A stretch of 64,000 nt of DNA from Clostridioides sp. (GCA_031261505.1 JAISJN010000008.1:372001-436000); one strand, 5' to 3'. Shown: positions 37,206 to 46,970, counted from the first letter of the stretch. The notes: generated by a model not told the origin, from the sequence alone. Numbers and translations: made by a program.

Positions 37206-40200
37206 CTATCTTTCTGCAGCTAATCTCTTGTATCCGTCTAATCTATCTTTTGCATCTTTTTCTGCTTTTGCAAATAATGCTTCTGATTGTTCTGGGAACT
37301 GTTTAGCTATTGCAGAGTATCTTACTTGTGCAAGTATGAACTCTCTGAAGCTTTCAGTTGGTTCCTTTGAATCTAGAGTGAATGGATTCTTACCAGCTTC
37401 TTCTAATTCTGGGTTGAATCTGAATAGATGCCAGTAACCAGCTTTAACAGCTTGTGCTTCGTTAGCAACTGTTCTTCCCATTCCTTCTTTCATACCATGG
37501 TTTATACATGGAGCGTAGCAGATTATTAATGATGGACCATCGTGTTTTTCAGCTTCTACAGCTGCTTTTACGAATTGGTTCTTATCTGCACCTATAGCAA
37601 CTTGTGCAACATATACGTTACCGTAAGTCATTGCCATTTTACCAAGGTCTTTCTTTCTTGATTTCTTACCAGAAGATGCGAATTTAGCCATCGCAGCAGC
37701 TGGAGTAGCTTTTGATGCTTGACCACCAGTGTTTGAGTAAACTTCTGTATCAAGTACAAGTACGTTTACGTCTTCACCAGATGCAAGAACGTGGTCTAAT
37801 CCACCGTAACCGATGTCGTAAGCCCAACCATCTCCACCTATTATCCATTGAGATCTCTTAACTAGGTAATCTTTATGGTCTTTTAAGTCATTTATTAGAC
37901 ATTTTATTTCGTCTGAGCAATCACAAGTTTCTGTGTTCATTCCGTCAAGTAATGCTGCTACTTTAGCACTAGCTGCTTTAGAAGCATCTCCATCGTTGAA
38001 TGCTGCTAGATATTCGTTGAATGCTGCTTTAGCATCTTCACATATATCCATGTTTAGAAGTGCTCTCATGTCTTGAGCTATTTTTTCTCTTAAATGTTTA
38101 ACTGCTGTAGCCATACCGAATCCGTATTCAGCATTGTCTTCAAATAATGAGTTTGCCCATGATGGACCTTTGCCTTCGTGGTTGCAAGTATAAGGAGTTG
38201 ATGGTGCAGATGCTCCGTAGATTGAAGAACATCCAGTAGCATTGGCTATCATCATTCTATCTCCGAATAATTGAGTCATTAGTTTGATATAAGCAGTTTC
38301 ACCACAACCTGCACAAGCTCCTGAGAACTCGAATAATGGTTGTCTGAATTGGCTTCCCTTAACTGTTGTTGGAGCAGCTATATCACCTTTTGGAGCTATG
38401 TTCTTAGGATCAATTGCAAATGCCCAGTTAGGTATTTCAGCATCTAATTGAGTTTCTATTGGTTCCATAACAAGTGCTTTGTTCTTAGCTGGACAAACGT
38501 CTACGCAGTTATTACATCCTGAGCAGTCCATTGGAGCAACTTGCATTCTATATTTAAGGTCTTCAAATCCCTTACCAGTAGTCTGTATAGTATCGAATCC
38601 TTCTGGTGCATTAGCTAATTCTTCTTCTGTAGCTAGGAATGGTCTTATCGCAGCATGAGGGCATACGAAAGAACATTGGTTACACTGGATACAGTTTTCT
38701 GGTTTCCATTGAGGTATGCTTACTGCTATACCACGTTTTTCGTAAGCAGCAGTTCCTGCTGGGAATGTTCCGTCTTCATATCCGTTGAATGCACTTACTG
38801 GTAGGTTATTACCTTCTTGTGCGTTCATTGGTCTAAGTATGTTTGTGATGAATTCTGGTTCATCTACTGCTTCTGTTTCTGCATCTACTGCAGTAGCCCA
38901 AGAAGCTGGAACTTCAACTTTGACAAGTGCTTCTATACCTGCATCAACAGCCTTGTAGTTCATGTCAAGTACTTTTTGACCTTTTTTACCGTAAGTTGTA
39001 TCTATTGATTCTTTTAGGTATTTAACTGCGTCTTCAACTGGTATTATGTTAGCTAGTTTGAAGAATGCAGATTGCATTATCATGTTTATTCTGTTTCCAA
39101 GTCCGATTTCAATACCTAGTTTAACAGCGTCTAGTGTATAGAATTCTATTTCGTTCTTAGCTATATATTGTTTCATGTGAGCTGGAAGATTAGCTTCTAG
39201 TCCTTCTTGATCCCATATAGTGTTAAGTACGAATTTACCGCCAGTTTTAAGACCTTTCATAACATCGTATTGATGAACGTATGATTGGTTGTGACAAGCT
39301 ATATAGTCAGCTTCATCTATTAGATATGTTGATCTTATAGGTTGATCTCCGAATCTTAAGTGAGACATTGTAACCCCACCAGATTTTTTAGAGTCATAAT
39401 CGAAGTATGCTTGTACATATTTGTCAGTATGGTTACCTATGATCTTGATTGCTTGTTTATTAGCTCCAACAGTACCGTCTGAACCTAATCCCCAGAATTT
39501 ACATCTTACTGTACCTTCTGATTTTATCTTAACTCCTTCTACTGGAGCAAGAGATGTGTTTGTAACATCATCAACTATTGATAGAGTGAATCCATCTCTA
39601 GGTGCTGCTGCTACTAGATTGTCCATAGCAGCCTTTATGTCAGCTGGTATAGTATCTTTTGATCCTAATCCGTATCTTCCACCTATTATTACAGGGGCAT
39701 TTTCTTTTCCGTAGTATACGTTCTTGATGTCTAGGTATAATGGTTCTCCATTAGCACCTGGTTCTTTAGTTCTGTCAAGTACGCATATTTTTTCAACAGA
39801 TTTTGGCATTGTGTCTAAGAAATGTTTTGTAGAGAATGGTCTGTAAAGATGTACTTTTACTAAACCAAAGCTTCCACCTTGAGCATTTACTAAGTCTATA
39901 GTTTCTTCTATAGCTTCTGTAACTGAACCCATAGCTATTAATACGTTTTTAGCATCTTCTGCTCCGTAGTAATCGAATAGGCTGTGTTTTCTACCAGTTA
40001 AGTCGCTCATTCTTTGCATGTTCTTTTCAACGATACCTATCATATCATTGTAGTATTTATTTGATGCTTCCCTTGTTTGGAAGTATATATCAGGGTTTTG
40101 AGCTGTACCACGAGTTACTGGGTGGTTTGGAGATAATGAGTGATCTCTAAATGCTTGAACTGCTTCAAAGTCAAGTAAAGAAGCATAATCTTCGTTTTCT

Positions 40201-40757
40201 AATAATTCTACTTTTTGTATTTCATGTGATGTTCTGAATCCATCAAAGAAATGTATGAAAGGTAGTTTTCCATCTATTGCTGATAAATGTGCTACTGGAG
40301 CTATATCAGCTACTTCTTGAACAGATCCTGAAGCAAGTAGACAACATCCTGTTTGTCTAGCTGACATAACGTCTTGGTGGTCACCAAATATTGATAATGC
40401 TTGAGATGCAAGTGCACGAGCTGACACGTGGAATACTCCTGGAAGTAATTCTCCAGCAACCTTGTACATATTAGGTAACATTAATAGTAAACCTTGTGAT
40501 GCTGTAAATGTTGATGTAAGTGCACCAGCTTGTAAAGAACCGTGGAATGCTCCTGCAGCTCCTCCTTCTGATTGCATTTCTACTACGTCAACTACTTGTC
40601 CAAAGACATTTTTTCTGCCTTGTGATGCCCATTCGTCAACTACTTCTGCCATAGTTGATGATGGTGTTATTGGGTAAATTGCTGCTACGTCAGTAAACGC
40701 GTACGCAACGTGGGCTGCAGCGGTATTACCGTCAAGTGTTTTCATTACTTTTGCCAT
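37206..40757 (-). CDS. nifJ: Pyruvate:ferredoxin (flavodoxin) oxidoreductase
   Basis: Single-chain PFOR of 1183 residues that oxidatively decarboxylates pyruvate to acetyl-CoA, reducing ferredoxin; central to anaerobic energy metabolism. Domain I starts KTLDGNTAAAHVAYAFTDVA; two [4Fe-4S] ferredoxin motifs (CIQCNQCSFVCP and CSGCNNCVDVCP) occur at about 690-760; the TPP domain has CAGCGETAY and GGDGWAYDIGYGGLDHVL. All cofactor motifs are intact. GGGAGG precedes the ATG. pduL lies upstream, giving acetyl-CoA to acetyl-phosphate. Confidence 0.97.
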   Translation of the reverse strand: MAKVMKTLDGNTAAAHVAYAFTDVAAIYPITPSSTMAEVVDEWASQGRKNVFGQVVDVVEMQSEGGAAGAFHGSLQAGALTSTFTASQGLLLMLPNMYKVAGELLPGVFHVSARALASQALSIFGDHQDVMSARQTGCCLLASGSVQEVADIAPVAHLSAIDGKLPFIHFFDGFRTSHEIQKVELLENEDYASLLDFEAVQAFRDHSLSPNHPVTRGTAQNPDIYFQTREASNKYYNDMIGIVEKNMQRMSDLTGRKHSLFDYYGAEDAKNVLIAMGSVTEAIEETIDLVNAQGGSFGLVKVHLYRPFSTKHFLDTMPKSVEKICVLDRTKEPGANGEPLYLDIKNVYYGKENAPVIIGGRYGLGSKDTIPADIKAAMDNLVAAAPRDGFTLSIVDDVTNTSLAPVEGVKIKSEGTVRCKFWGLGSDGTVGANKQAIKIIGNHTDKYVQAYFDYDSKKSGGVTMSHLRFGDQPIRSTYLIDEADYIACHNQSYVHQYDVMKGLKTGGKFVLNTIWDQEGLEANLPAHMKQYIAKNEIEFYTLDAVKLGIEIGLGNRINMIMQSAFFKLANIIPVEDAVKYLKESIDTTYGKKGQKVLDMNYKAVDAGIEALVKVEVPASWATAVDAETEAVDEPEFITNILRPMNAQEGNNLPVSAFNGYEDGTFPAGTAAYEKRGIAVSIPQWKPENCIQCNQCSFVCPHAAIRPFLATEEELANAPEGFDTIQTTGKGFEDLKYRMQVAPMDCSGCNNCVDVCPAKNKALVMEPIETQLDAEIPNWAFAIDPKNIAPKGDIAAPTTVKGSQFRQPLFEFSGACAGCGETAYIKLMTQLFGDRMMIANATGCSSIYGASAPSTPYTCNHEGKGPSWANSLFEDNAEYGFGMATAVKHLREKIAQDMRALLNMDICEDAKAAFNEYLAAFNDGDASKAASAKVAALLDGMNTETCDCSDEIKCLINDLKDHKDYLVKRSQWIIGGDGWAYDIGYGGLDHVLASGEDVNVLVLDTEVYSNTGGQASKATPAAAMAKFASSGKKSRKKDLGKMAMTYGNVYVAQVAIGADKNQFVKAAVEAEKHDGPSLIICYAPCINHGMKEGMGRTVANEAQAVKAGYWHLFRFNPELEEAGKNPFTLDSKEPTESFREFILAQVRYSAIAKQFPEQSEALFAKAEKDAKDRLDGYKRLAAER

Positions 40758-40871
40758 TTTTAAATATCCTCCCTTTTATTTTATCCCAGTATTTATTTTG
40801 ACATGCAAGAGATACCCTCGTACATGTTTTATAAATGTTTTATAATCAAAGTATACGTCACTGATAAGTGA

Positions 40872-41441
40872 TTACTCTGCTATCAATTCTACTTGGTCTC
40901 CATTTTTAACTCCTGCTGCGTTTCCTTCTTCAAGGTCAACGTGCATTTCTAGAGCGTATGAATCGCTAACTCTTACAAGTACATTGTTGAAAGTAAGTGA
41001 TCTTTCTCCAGAAGTTAATATTTTAACCATTTGTTTGTCTTCAACGCCAAATCTTTTAGCGTCATCGCTGTTCATGTGTATATGTCTTGATGCTACTATA
41101 ACACCTTCTGATAATTCTACTTCACCAGCAGGACCTACTATTTTTACACCTGGAGTTCCTGCAAGGTCACCAGATTCTCTTATTGGAACAGATAATCCTA
41201 AAGTAAAACCATCTGCTAGAGATACTTCTATTTGAGTTTGGTTTCTTGTTGGTCCAAGAACTCTAACTCCCATTATTGATTTCTTAGGACCTACTAAATC
41301 TACTTTCTCTTCACAGGCGTATTGACCTGGTTGAGATAAAGGTTTAGAAGGTGTTAAAGCATGTCCTTTTCCAAATAAAGTCTCAACATCAGCTTGGCTG
41401 AGATGTATATGTTTATTTGATAAAGCTATTGGTAAATTCAT
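40872..41441 (-). CDS. pduL: PduL-type phosphate acyltransferase
   Basis: Zinc-dependent phosphotransacylase (189 residues) that interconverts acyl-CoA and acyl-phosphate. The His-rich metal motifs NKHIHLS and ASRHIHM and the C-terminal EMHVDLEEGNA are present. The short N-terminus has no microcompartment-targeting peptide, so it probably acts free in the cytosol as a phosphotransacetylase for the PFOR product. It is 114 bp upstream of PFOR on the same strand. Confidence 0.9.
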   Translation of the reverse strand: MNLPIALSNKHIHLSQADVETLFGKGHALTPSKPLSQPGQYACEEKVDLVGPKKSIMGVRVLGPTRNQTQIEVSLADGFTLGLSVPIRESGDLAGTPGVKIVGPAGEVELSEGVIVASRHIHMNSDDAKRFGVEDKQMVKILTSGERSLTFNNVLVRVSDSYALEMHVDLEEGNAAGVKNGDQVELIAE

Positions 41442-41491
41442 TTTACTACCTCCTACTTTTTTACACTTTTTGTAAAGCTCATTCTATTGGT

Positions 41492-41520
41492 ATTATACCT
41501 AACTCTAACGATAAAATCAA
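41492..41520 (-). promoter_or_regulatory. pduL promoter
   Basis: TTGATT, 17 bp, TATAAT on the minus strand, about 50 bp before the pduL start. Strong sigma-A match. Confidence 0.75.
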
Positions 41521-41746
41521 TTTTATTCTGCAATAGATTTTAGTTTTTCCCGACTGTTTTCCCCTATTTTTTTTATTTTTCGCGCAAATATTTATTAGGA
41601 GGCAAAATCAAACGTTTTTCCTAAATAATTTTACATTATTTGACATCAAATTAATGTCGTCCATTAGTAAAAAGAACGCTATCTTTTACTTCTATAGTTT
41701 TTTTATATAATATTTGTAAATTTGTATCGAAATTATGTAAATAAAT

Positions 41747-41777
41747 AAAAATGTCCACACTTAAATGTGGACATTTT
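41747..41777. terminator. Terminator of the GAF-phosphatase gene
   Basis: AAAATGTCCACA...TGTGGACATTTT, a perfect stem of at least 12 bp with a short loop; on the minus strand it is followed by TATTTATTTA. Confidence 0.85.
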
Positions 41778-41891
41778 CATTTGTTTACAATCGATATTAA
41801 TTAACTCTATTATACACGATATCGTACATATTCTGAATTATTTTTATTTAGTTTATAAATTTCGATATTTATCCATTGTAATATACTTGTC

Positions 41892-43670
41892 CTACATATC
41901 CTTTAACATCACAACGAGAATATCATCGTCGTAGTTCTCCTTAGGAGAAAATCCCTCTAACTCTAATTTGAGATTATCGACTATTGACTCCTGGCTTAAC
42001 TTGTAATTCTTCTGTAGGAAATCGGCAAATCTCTTTATTCCAAACTCCTCTTTTTCTTTGTTCTTTATCTCGATCAATCCATCTGTGAAAGTGCAGATCA
42101 ATGGAAGATCCCCTACCTCGAAGGAGTTTTCTCCATAAGTGGCATCCTTCATAATACCTATTGGTATACCTTTTATAAATTCTATATCCTCTACTACAGT
42201 GCCGTCTTCTCTTATCACAATTGGATTGTAGTGACCTGCATTTGCAACTGTCAAGATATTTTCTTCAGTGTTTAAAATTCCAACTACACAGGTTGTAAAC
42301 ACTCCCATCTTGTCAAATTCGTCAAATAATATGCTATTTATCCTAGTCAAAATTTCGGCAGGCGATTTGAAATGGTTGGCTAGGGCCTTGAAAGTACCCT
42401 TTATCATCGCTACTACGTAGTTTGAAACCATACCATGTCCCATCACATCTGCAACTATGTAGACTACGTTATTGTCGGCATTTCTAATTGCATGATAGAA
42501 ATCCCCACCTACAACCTTGGCTGGTTTATGGTAGAAATACAGTTCTTTCTTAGAGTTGCATTCCATCTTACCCCCATCCATGATCAACTGTTGCTGTTTA
42601 CTTAATAGGTTTAACTCCTTGTCCAAGAGTTGATGTTTCCTCTCGTGCTCGTTGTATTCGTAAAGCTGCATAGCCACAGCCACTTGACTTGATAGAATCC
42701 TTAAGATATTCAAATCGTCGTTTGTGTAGTTATTGCTGTTTGCACATACTATACATCCGATCACTTCGCCCTTATTTTGTAGCTTATAGTATATATACCT
42801 ATCTATCTTGATGAAGTTCTCGCTCTTCACTTCATTGACAAATCCTCCTGGGAGCTTTTTACCCATTATTTTATTTATGACTGGGTAAATATTTGATTTA
42901 CTCTCATCCATCATATTATGACTGCTTATAGAATGCGGTATATTGTCATGTGAATCTAGTATTATAAGAGCTTCCTTGCTGTTTGTGATATTACATGCCT
43001 GTACTGACAGTATATCCAAAAACTCTCTTATGCTCTTGTTCTTATAGAGTTTTTTGGTCGCGTCGTTTATATACGTTATCGCTACCCTGAATTTGTTTAT
43101 CAACCTTCTCATAGCGTTGTTTTTATTTGTTATTTCAATTGACAAACTTAGTAGCGAGGCTACCGAAGCTATAAAATCTATATCCTCTTCTTGAATGCGA
43201 TCGTCTTCTGACAGAAAGCAAGTCATAAATCCAACTACTTTTCCATCTACTGTGAGTGGGAATACAATCCTGCCTACATATCCTTCTTCTCTGGCGATAT
43301 CCCTATCCTTCTGTGCACTCTCATCGTCGAATACATTTTTTATATATATTATTTTCTTTTTATCAACTGCTTCGTGGATATAGTCCGAATACTCATCGAA
43401 ATCTACCTTAGCGCCTGCTTTAGAGCTAGTATCAAACACAGTTGGTATATATTTTAACGTCCTTGAGCACACAAGGTACGCATTGTGGTCGTCTCCGTCA
43501 TAGAATAGATTCACACATGCCTTTGTTGGATCGACTACCTCGAGCATTTTCTCCACTATCTTGTCTTTTATCGCGTAAAAATCCGTAGACTCTGTAACTA
43601 TGGAAGTTATCTCCACCAAGTTCTGCATTTTAATACTGTCAATATTCGTTCCTATATTTTCAACTTTCAT
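41892..43670 (-). CDS. GAF-domain PP2C (SpoIIE/RsbU-type) phosphatase
   Basis: A 592-residue cytosolic signalling phosphatase. Two GAF sensor domains (about 25-175 and 205-345), a helical connector and a C-terminal SpoIIE/PP2C domain (about 380-590) with the metal-binding acidic residues in VVGGDFYHA, VADVMGHGM and DDDILVVML. Such proteins usually dephosphorylate anti-anti-sigma factors; no STAS or kinase partner is encoded nearby. GGGGGTGG precedes the ATG. Confidence 0.85.
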   Translation of the reverse strand: MKVENIGTNIDSIKMQNLVEITSIVTESTDFYAIKDKIVEKMLEVVDPTKACVNLFYDGDDHNAYLVCSRTLKYIPTVFDTSSKAGAKVDFDEYSDYIHEAVDKKKIIYIKNVFDDESAQKDRDIAREEGYVGRIVFPLTVDGKVVGFMTCFLSEDDRIQEEDIDFIASVASLLSLSIEITNKNNAMRRLINKFRVAITYINDATKKLYKNKSIREFLDILSVQACNITNSKEALIILDSHDNIPHSISSHNMMDESKSNIYPVINKIMGKKLPGGFVNEVKSENFIKIDRYIYYKLQNKGEVIGCIVCANSNNYTNDDLNILRILSSQVAVAMQLYEYNEHERKHQLLDKELNLLSKQQQLIMDGGKMECNSKKELYFYHKPAKVVGGDFYHAIRNADNNVVYIVADVMGHGMVSNYVVAMIKGTFKALANHFKSPAEILTRINSILFDEFDKMGVFTTCVVGILNTEENILTVANAGHYNPIVIREDGTVVEDIEFIKGIPIGIMKDATYGENSFEVGDLPLICTFTDGLIEIKNKEKEEFGIKRFADFLQKNYKLSQESIVDNLKLELEGFSPKENYDDDILVVMLKDM

Positions 43671-43715
43671 GTTCCACCCCCTCTTTGATTTATTTGTTGC
43701 AATTTGGAATATAGT

Positions 43716-44183
43716 CTATTTTAACATAATTTTTTTGACTGTAAACACAAAAACAATTACAAAGCTTATAACTATAACCCAATTGAATCCCATAATGACG
43801 CCTATAAACAACAATGTGAGCAGTGAATTCATACCAACTTTTGCCTTTTCTTTTATAACTAATATTTTTTCGACTGAATCCCTATCTTTTATTCCAGCTA
43901 TATATTTTTTTGTTTCTACTTCTAATTTTTGCTTGTAGAATAAATAAAATCCACTTACCAGCAATACTCCTAAGGCTAAGACTCTATTTACCCTAAATGC
44001 AGTGAAGAAAAAAAGCAAGATCAAAGCTATCTTTATAGTTTTTAAAAAAACGCTATCTATCTTCAATGTTATATTCCTTATTTCTCTTCCACCTCTGTTT
44101 AACTCGTACTCACCTGTATTCATATTGCCCATCTTGGCCTTCACTATTTCAGAGTAAAACAATTTTATTAAACCATCTACCAT
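43716..44183 (-). CDS. Hypothetical membrane protein
   Basis: A 155-residue protein with two hydrophobic hairpins: IKIALILLFFFTAFR plus VLALGVLLVSGFYLF, then LLTLLFIGVIMGFNWVIVIS plus FVIVFVFTV. A charged segment with EVETKKYIAGIKDRDSVEK separates them. I recognise no family. GAGGTG precedes the ATG; it lies 45 bp upstream of the phosphatase gene, possibly co-transcribed. Confidence 0.6.
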   Translation of the reverse strand: MVDGLIKLFYSEIVKAKMGNMNTGEYELNRGGREIRNITLKIDSVFLKTIKIALILLFFFTAFRVNRVLALGVLLVSGFYLFYKQKLEVETKKYIAGIKDRDSVEKILVIKEKAKVGMNSLLTLLFIGVIMGFNWVIVISFVIVFVFTVKKIMLK

Positions 44184-44597
44184 ATTTACACCTCACATAA
44201 ATTAATCCATATTTCACTCGACTCTATCTAACCAATGTATCAGTGGTTGTCTATCGTCATCGCAATTTATCTGTAGTTTATCCAAAATATGGTCGTTTTA
44301 TAACTTTAGAATATACACCTTACAAATCTGTATGACATTTTCTCATTGTATATAGTATACTATTTTTTTACCTGTCTTTAAATAAAAGTGAAAAACAAAA
44401 TTATCCAATATTTGCGTAAATTTCTATTGAGACGTAAATAGAGATTGACACCTATCTCTACGACTGGTGTCAATCCCTATTTATAATAATTATCATCCGG
44501 TGTAGAATGAATTTCTCAACTTAAAAATCTCTATTCTAACCTGACTATGCAATGCACCTATCTATCTAACCTCTGACTATCTAACCGTTTATCCAAC
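44184..44597. other. Intergenic region with terminator and tandem repeats
   Basis: 414 bp without a gene. The half next to the methyltransferase has the hairpin and repeats listed separately; the rest is AT-rich and must contain the promoter of the hypothetical membrane protein gene. Confidence 0.55.
44435..44483 (-). terminator. Long hairpin after the methyltransferase pair
   Basis: TAAATAGAGATTGACACC pairs with GGTGTCAATCCCTATTTA (16 of 18) around a 13-nt loop. The following T-tract is weak. Likely end of the methyltransferase operon. Confidence 0.6.
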
Positions 44598-44640
44598 CTA
44601 ACTACGCACCCATCTATCTAACCTGACTACACAATCGTCT
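44530..44640. repeat. Degenerate CTATCTAACCTGACTA tandem repeats over a gene 3' end
   Basis: Blocks related to TAACCTGACTAC and CATCTATCTAACC recur four or five times with unequal spacing, and reach into the final codons of the methyltransferase gene, encoding its VVRLDRWVRS tail. Confidence 0.7.
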
Positions 44641-45491
44641 TTTCTATTTCTTTGAATGCACCAATGACCTATAAATTTTCCACTTCCCAAACACAAATCT
44701 AAACCTACACCTTTTTTTAGACTCACCCTATAATTTTCGATAGACTCTGTATATCTATCTCCAACGACAGGTATTTTTTGCGAACTTAAAAGTTCCACCT
44801 CTTCTAATGATGTAGACGTCTTTCCACAGACATGCACTACCGCATCTCCTAGCTTGTCTTTCACGGCCTCAAATATATTCATCGTTGCAGGTCCAGCTAC
44901 CTCCCTATAGACTTTTGGTCCAACTAAATCAAAAGTTCCAGCTGGGTCTGCAAATGATATCAGATCGACACCAGCTTCTACTGCAGACTCTATATACCTT
45001 ATCGTACAGTCCTCTACAATTTCCAAAAGTTTTTCGATTGCTGACCTATCCTTTCTTACCAATTTATAAAATAAATTATTATCGACTACTGACGTAGCTA
45101 CAGTTATAGGTCCAGTCACATCTAGACAGACTTTCTCGCCCTGTTCTTTCAATATTTTTATAGCCTCGATGACCTCGTGTATTCTACCTTTACTGATATC
45201 TACTTTTTCTATTTTATCCAAATCTTCTTTTGTTGTAATCCATGGAGTTCTTATCCTGTTTCCCGCCTTCGCGTCAAATACCACCTTGCTTCCAAATGCC
45301 TCCGACTCAGTTGTATGGCAAAACGGAACTACGCAGTACAGCATGTCCATCTCCTTGCTGATTTCCTTGGATAACTCCGCCATTTTTAAAGCTTCTTTGT
45401 TTGCATCTTCAAAATCTATTCCTAGATTGTCTAACATGCTCTGTGGAACACCTGAGCTGTCATTGCCTATACATTTGAAAATTTCCATTTT
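44598..45491 (-). CDS. MtaA/URO-D-family methyltransferase (second of pair)
   Basis: About 297 residues of the uroporphyrinogen decarboxylase superfamily, methylcobamide methyltransferase branch (MtaA/CmuA). The zinc motif HxCGK is in VVHVCGKTST; a C-terminal Cys in FIGHWCIQ may be the third ligand. ATG at 45491, preceded by GAAGGTGA, is preferred; the open frame upstream to 45539 overlaps the previous gene. The last ten residues come from a tandem repeat. Substrate unknown. Confidence 0.75.
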   Translation of the reverse strand, partial: KMEIFKCIGNDSSGVPQSMLDNLGIDFEDANKEALKMAELSKEISKEMDMLYCVVPFCHTTESEAFGSKVVFDAKAGNRIRTPWITTKEDLDKIEKVDISKGRIHEVIEAIKILKEQGEKVCLDVTGPITVATSVVDNNLFYKLVRKDRSAIEKLLEIVEDCTIRYIESAVEAGVDLISFADPAGTFDLVGPKVYREVAGPATMNIFEAVKDKLGDAVVHVCGKTSTSLEEVELLSSQKIPVVGDRYTESIENYRVSLKKGVGLDLCLGSGKFIGHWCIQRNRKDDCVVRLDRWVRS

Positions 45492-45522
45492 ATCACCTTC
45501 ATTCCATCGATTTAGATCATTT

Positions 45523-46665
45523 TTATGCCTTATCTCCAAGTTGTTTTTCTAAGTCTTTAAGTCCTTTTGGAAGTTCGCCTATCTTTGCTCCTCTTCCATA
45601 CCTTCTACCAGCATACATCATAGCTTCGATATTTTCCTTAGGCACACCCATTGGAGTCTGACATCCAGCGCCCAACATATATCCATTTGGACTGTCAGCA
45701 CCTTTTTTCAAACATTCTATAGAATAATTTATAACCTCATCTATACTGCCGTACTTAAGCATTTCAACTGGAGGAACGTTTCCTATTATAGTTGTGACAT
45801 CACCTATATATTCCTTTGCAACTGCCAAGTCCTCTATATTATCCAAGCTAAAGCTGTTCACACCCATCTGTGCAATAGGTTTCCATAGTTCCTTTGATTT
45901 ACCGCATATATGTATATTTGGTCTAAATCCTGTAATTTCTACTATTCCGTCCACTAAATCTTTGAAATGTGGCTTTGAAAATTCTTCAAAATGTTTTATA
46001 TTCATCATCGTAGTCGATGCAACTGGGTCAGATATTTTTACCGGCATCTTACCACCCACCTCGACAGCTGCTCTCACCCACTCCAAAGTACATTTTACGC
46101 TGAAATCAAGCAGTCTATGTAAATCTTCTTTATTCTTTATTAAATCCCTCATTACTTTTTCTGGTTTTCTTATTGCTGCCGCTGTAGTCATTGGACCTGC
46201 AACCGCTGTAGTCACCTTTCTATCTGGATATCTCTCCTGGAAGTATTTTATCTTAGCTAGTATCCCTTTAAATGGCGTATCCTCATATGGGTTTATTATA
46301 TTTAGTTCATCTAATTTAGAATAATCTTCTAATATGAAATCTGTTAGATAGTCCATTCCGTCGTCTGGGTATACACGCGTCGAACCCAAGGCTTCTCCAA
46401 CCGCCTTCAGTCCAATCCCCATCTCGCAATCGTCTAGTCCGAAATCTTCGTATAACTTATCCATTACTTCCGACTGTATTTCGAGAGATTCTCTAAATTG
46501 TTTCATGGTGTATCCGTAGTATCCAGCAGCCGAGTCTGGTCCAATAATCATCGTCATCGGTATCCTATCGACTTCTTTACCTGCGTAGTAAGCTTCCAAA
46601 CGCTCTGCATTTGTCATCTTATCTGGATACTTTGCCTTTTCAACGAGCAATTCTTCATAAGTCAT
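45523..46665 (-). CDS. MtaA/URO-D-family methyltransferase (first of pair)
   Basis: About 380 residues of the same superfamily with HxCGK in IHICGKSKEL and a later Cys in LGAGCQTPMG, as expected for zinc-dependent methylcobamide:thiol methyltransferases. ATG at 46665 has GGGGGA upstream and is chosen over 46680. Typical partners (corrinoid protein, substrate-specific methyltransferase, reductive activator) are not seen nearby, so the methyl donor is unknown. Confidence 0.78.
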   Translation of the reverse strand: MTYEELLVEKAKYPDKMTNAERLEAYYAGKEVDRIPMTMIIGPDSAAGYYGYTMKQFRESLEIQSEVMDKLYEDFGLDDCEMGIGLKAVGEALGSTRVYPDDGMDYLTDFILEDYSKLDELNIINPYEDTPFKGILAKIKYFQERYPDRKVTTAVAGPMTTAAAIRKPEKVMRDLIKNKEDLHRLLDFSVKCTLEWVRAAVEVGGKMPVKISDPVASTTMMNIKHFEEFSKPHFKDLVDGIVEITGFRPNIHICGKSKELWKPIAQMGVNSFSLDNIEDLAVAKEYIGDVTTIIGNVPPVEMLKYGSIDEVINYSIECLKKGADSPNGYMLGAGCQTPMGVPKENIEAMMYAGRRYGRGAKIGELPKGLKDLEKQLGDKA

Positions 46666-46684
46666 ATTTATTTCCCCCATTAGT

Positions 46685-46765
46685 TTATTGTAGTTAAATG
46701 TTGATTAAACGTTTTCAGCGCGGGGTTTGACCAGCACTGAAATGAGATTTATCTCAAGTTATATA
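46685..46765 (-). repeat. Dispersed palindromic repeat, copy B
   Basis: On the minus strand CTCATTTCAGTGCTGGT, then GCGCTGAAAACGTTTAATC and ACATTTAACTAC, match copy A at 23116-23175 over about 55 bp. A small palindrome (TTTCAGTGC...GCGCTGAAA) forms the core. It lies directly upstream of the methyltransferase pair. Confidence 0.65.
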
Positions 46766-46910
46766 TCTAGTCTACATTATCTTTCAAGCTTCAACAAATA
46801 GTTTTTTTGTATAGCAGATTACTATAGGCAAAGTTTAACCTATAGTTTTGTTTTATAGTTTAAGAAATATGTCAAATATTTCTTCGCCAGGTCCACTTAA
46901 AAACATATAA

Positions 46911-46965
46911 TAAAAAATCTCACTCACATTCCCACAGATTAAACTGCAGGTATATGAGTGAGATT
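46911..46965 (-). terminator. Terminator of the SASP gene pair
   Basis: AATCTCACTCA pairs perfectly with TGAGTGAGATT across a 28-nt loop, followed on the minus strand by TTTTTTA. It begins 6 bp after the small gene. Confidence 0.8.
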
Positions 46966-46970
46966 ATCTA

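Larger units (their letters stand above)
41442..41891. other. Intergenic region between the phosphatase and pduL
   Basis: 450 bp, strongly AT-rich, with the pduL promoter and the phosphatase-gene terminator (separate entries). An AGGAGGC sequence near 41599 on the plus strand is not followed by a usable start codon. Nothing else is recognised. Confidence 0.6.

Noticed and set aside
41595-41640. AGGAGGC sequence as ribosome site of a small gene upstream of pduL
   Set aside because: No start codon at suitable distance on the plus strand and no coding frame after it.
44640-44700. Possible frameshift near the end of the second methyltransferase
   Set aside because: The alternative frames stop quickly, and the current frame retains a Cys in a plausible zinc-ligand position; the odd tail is explained by the tandem repeat.
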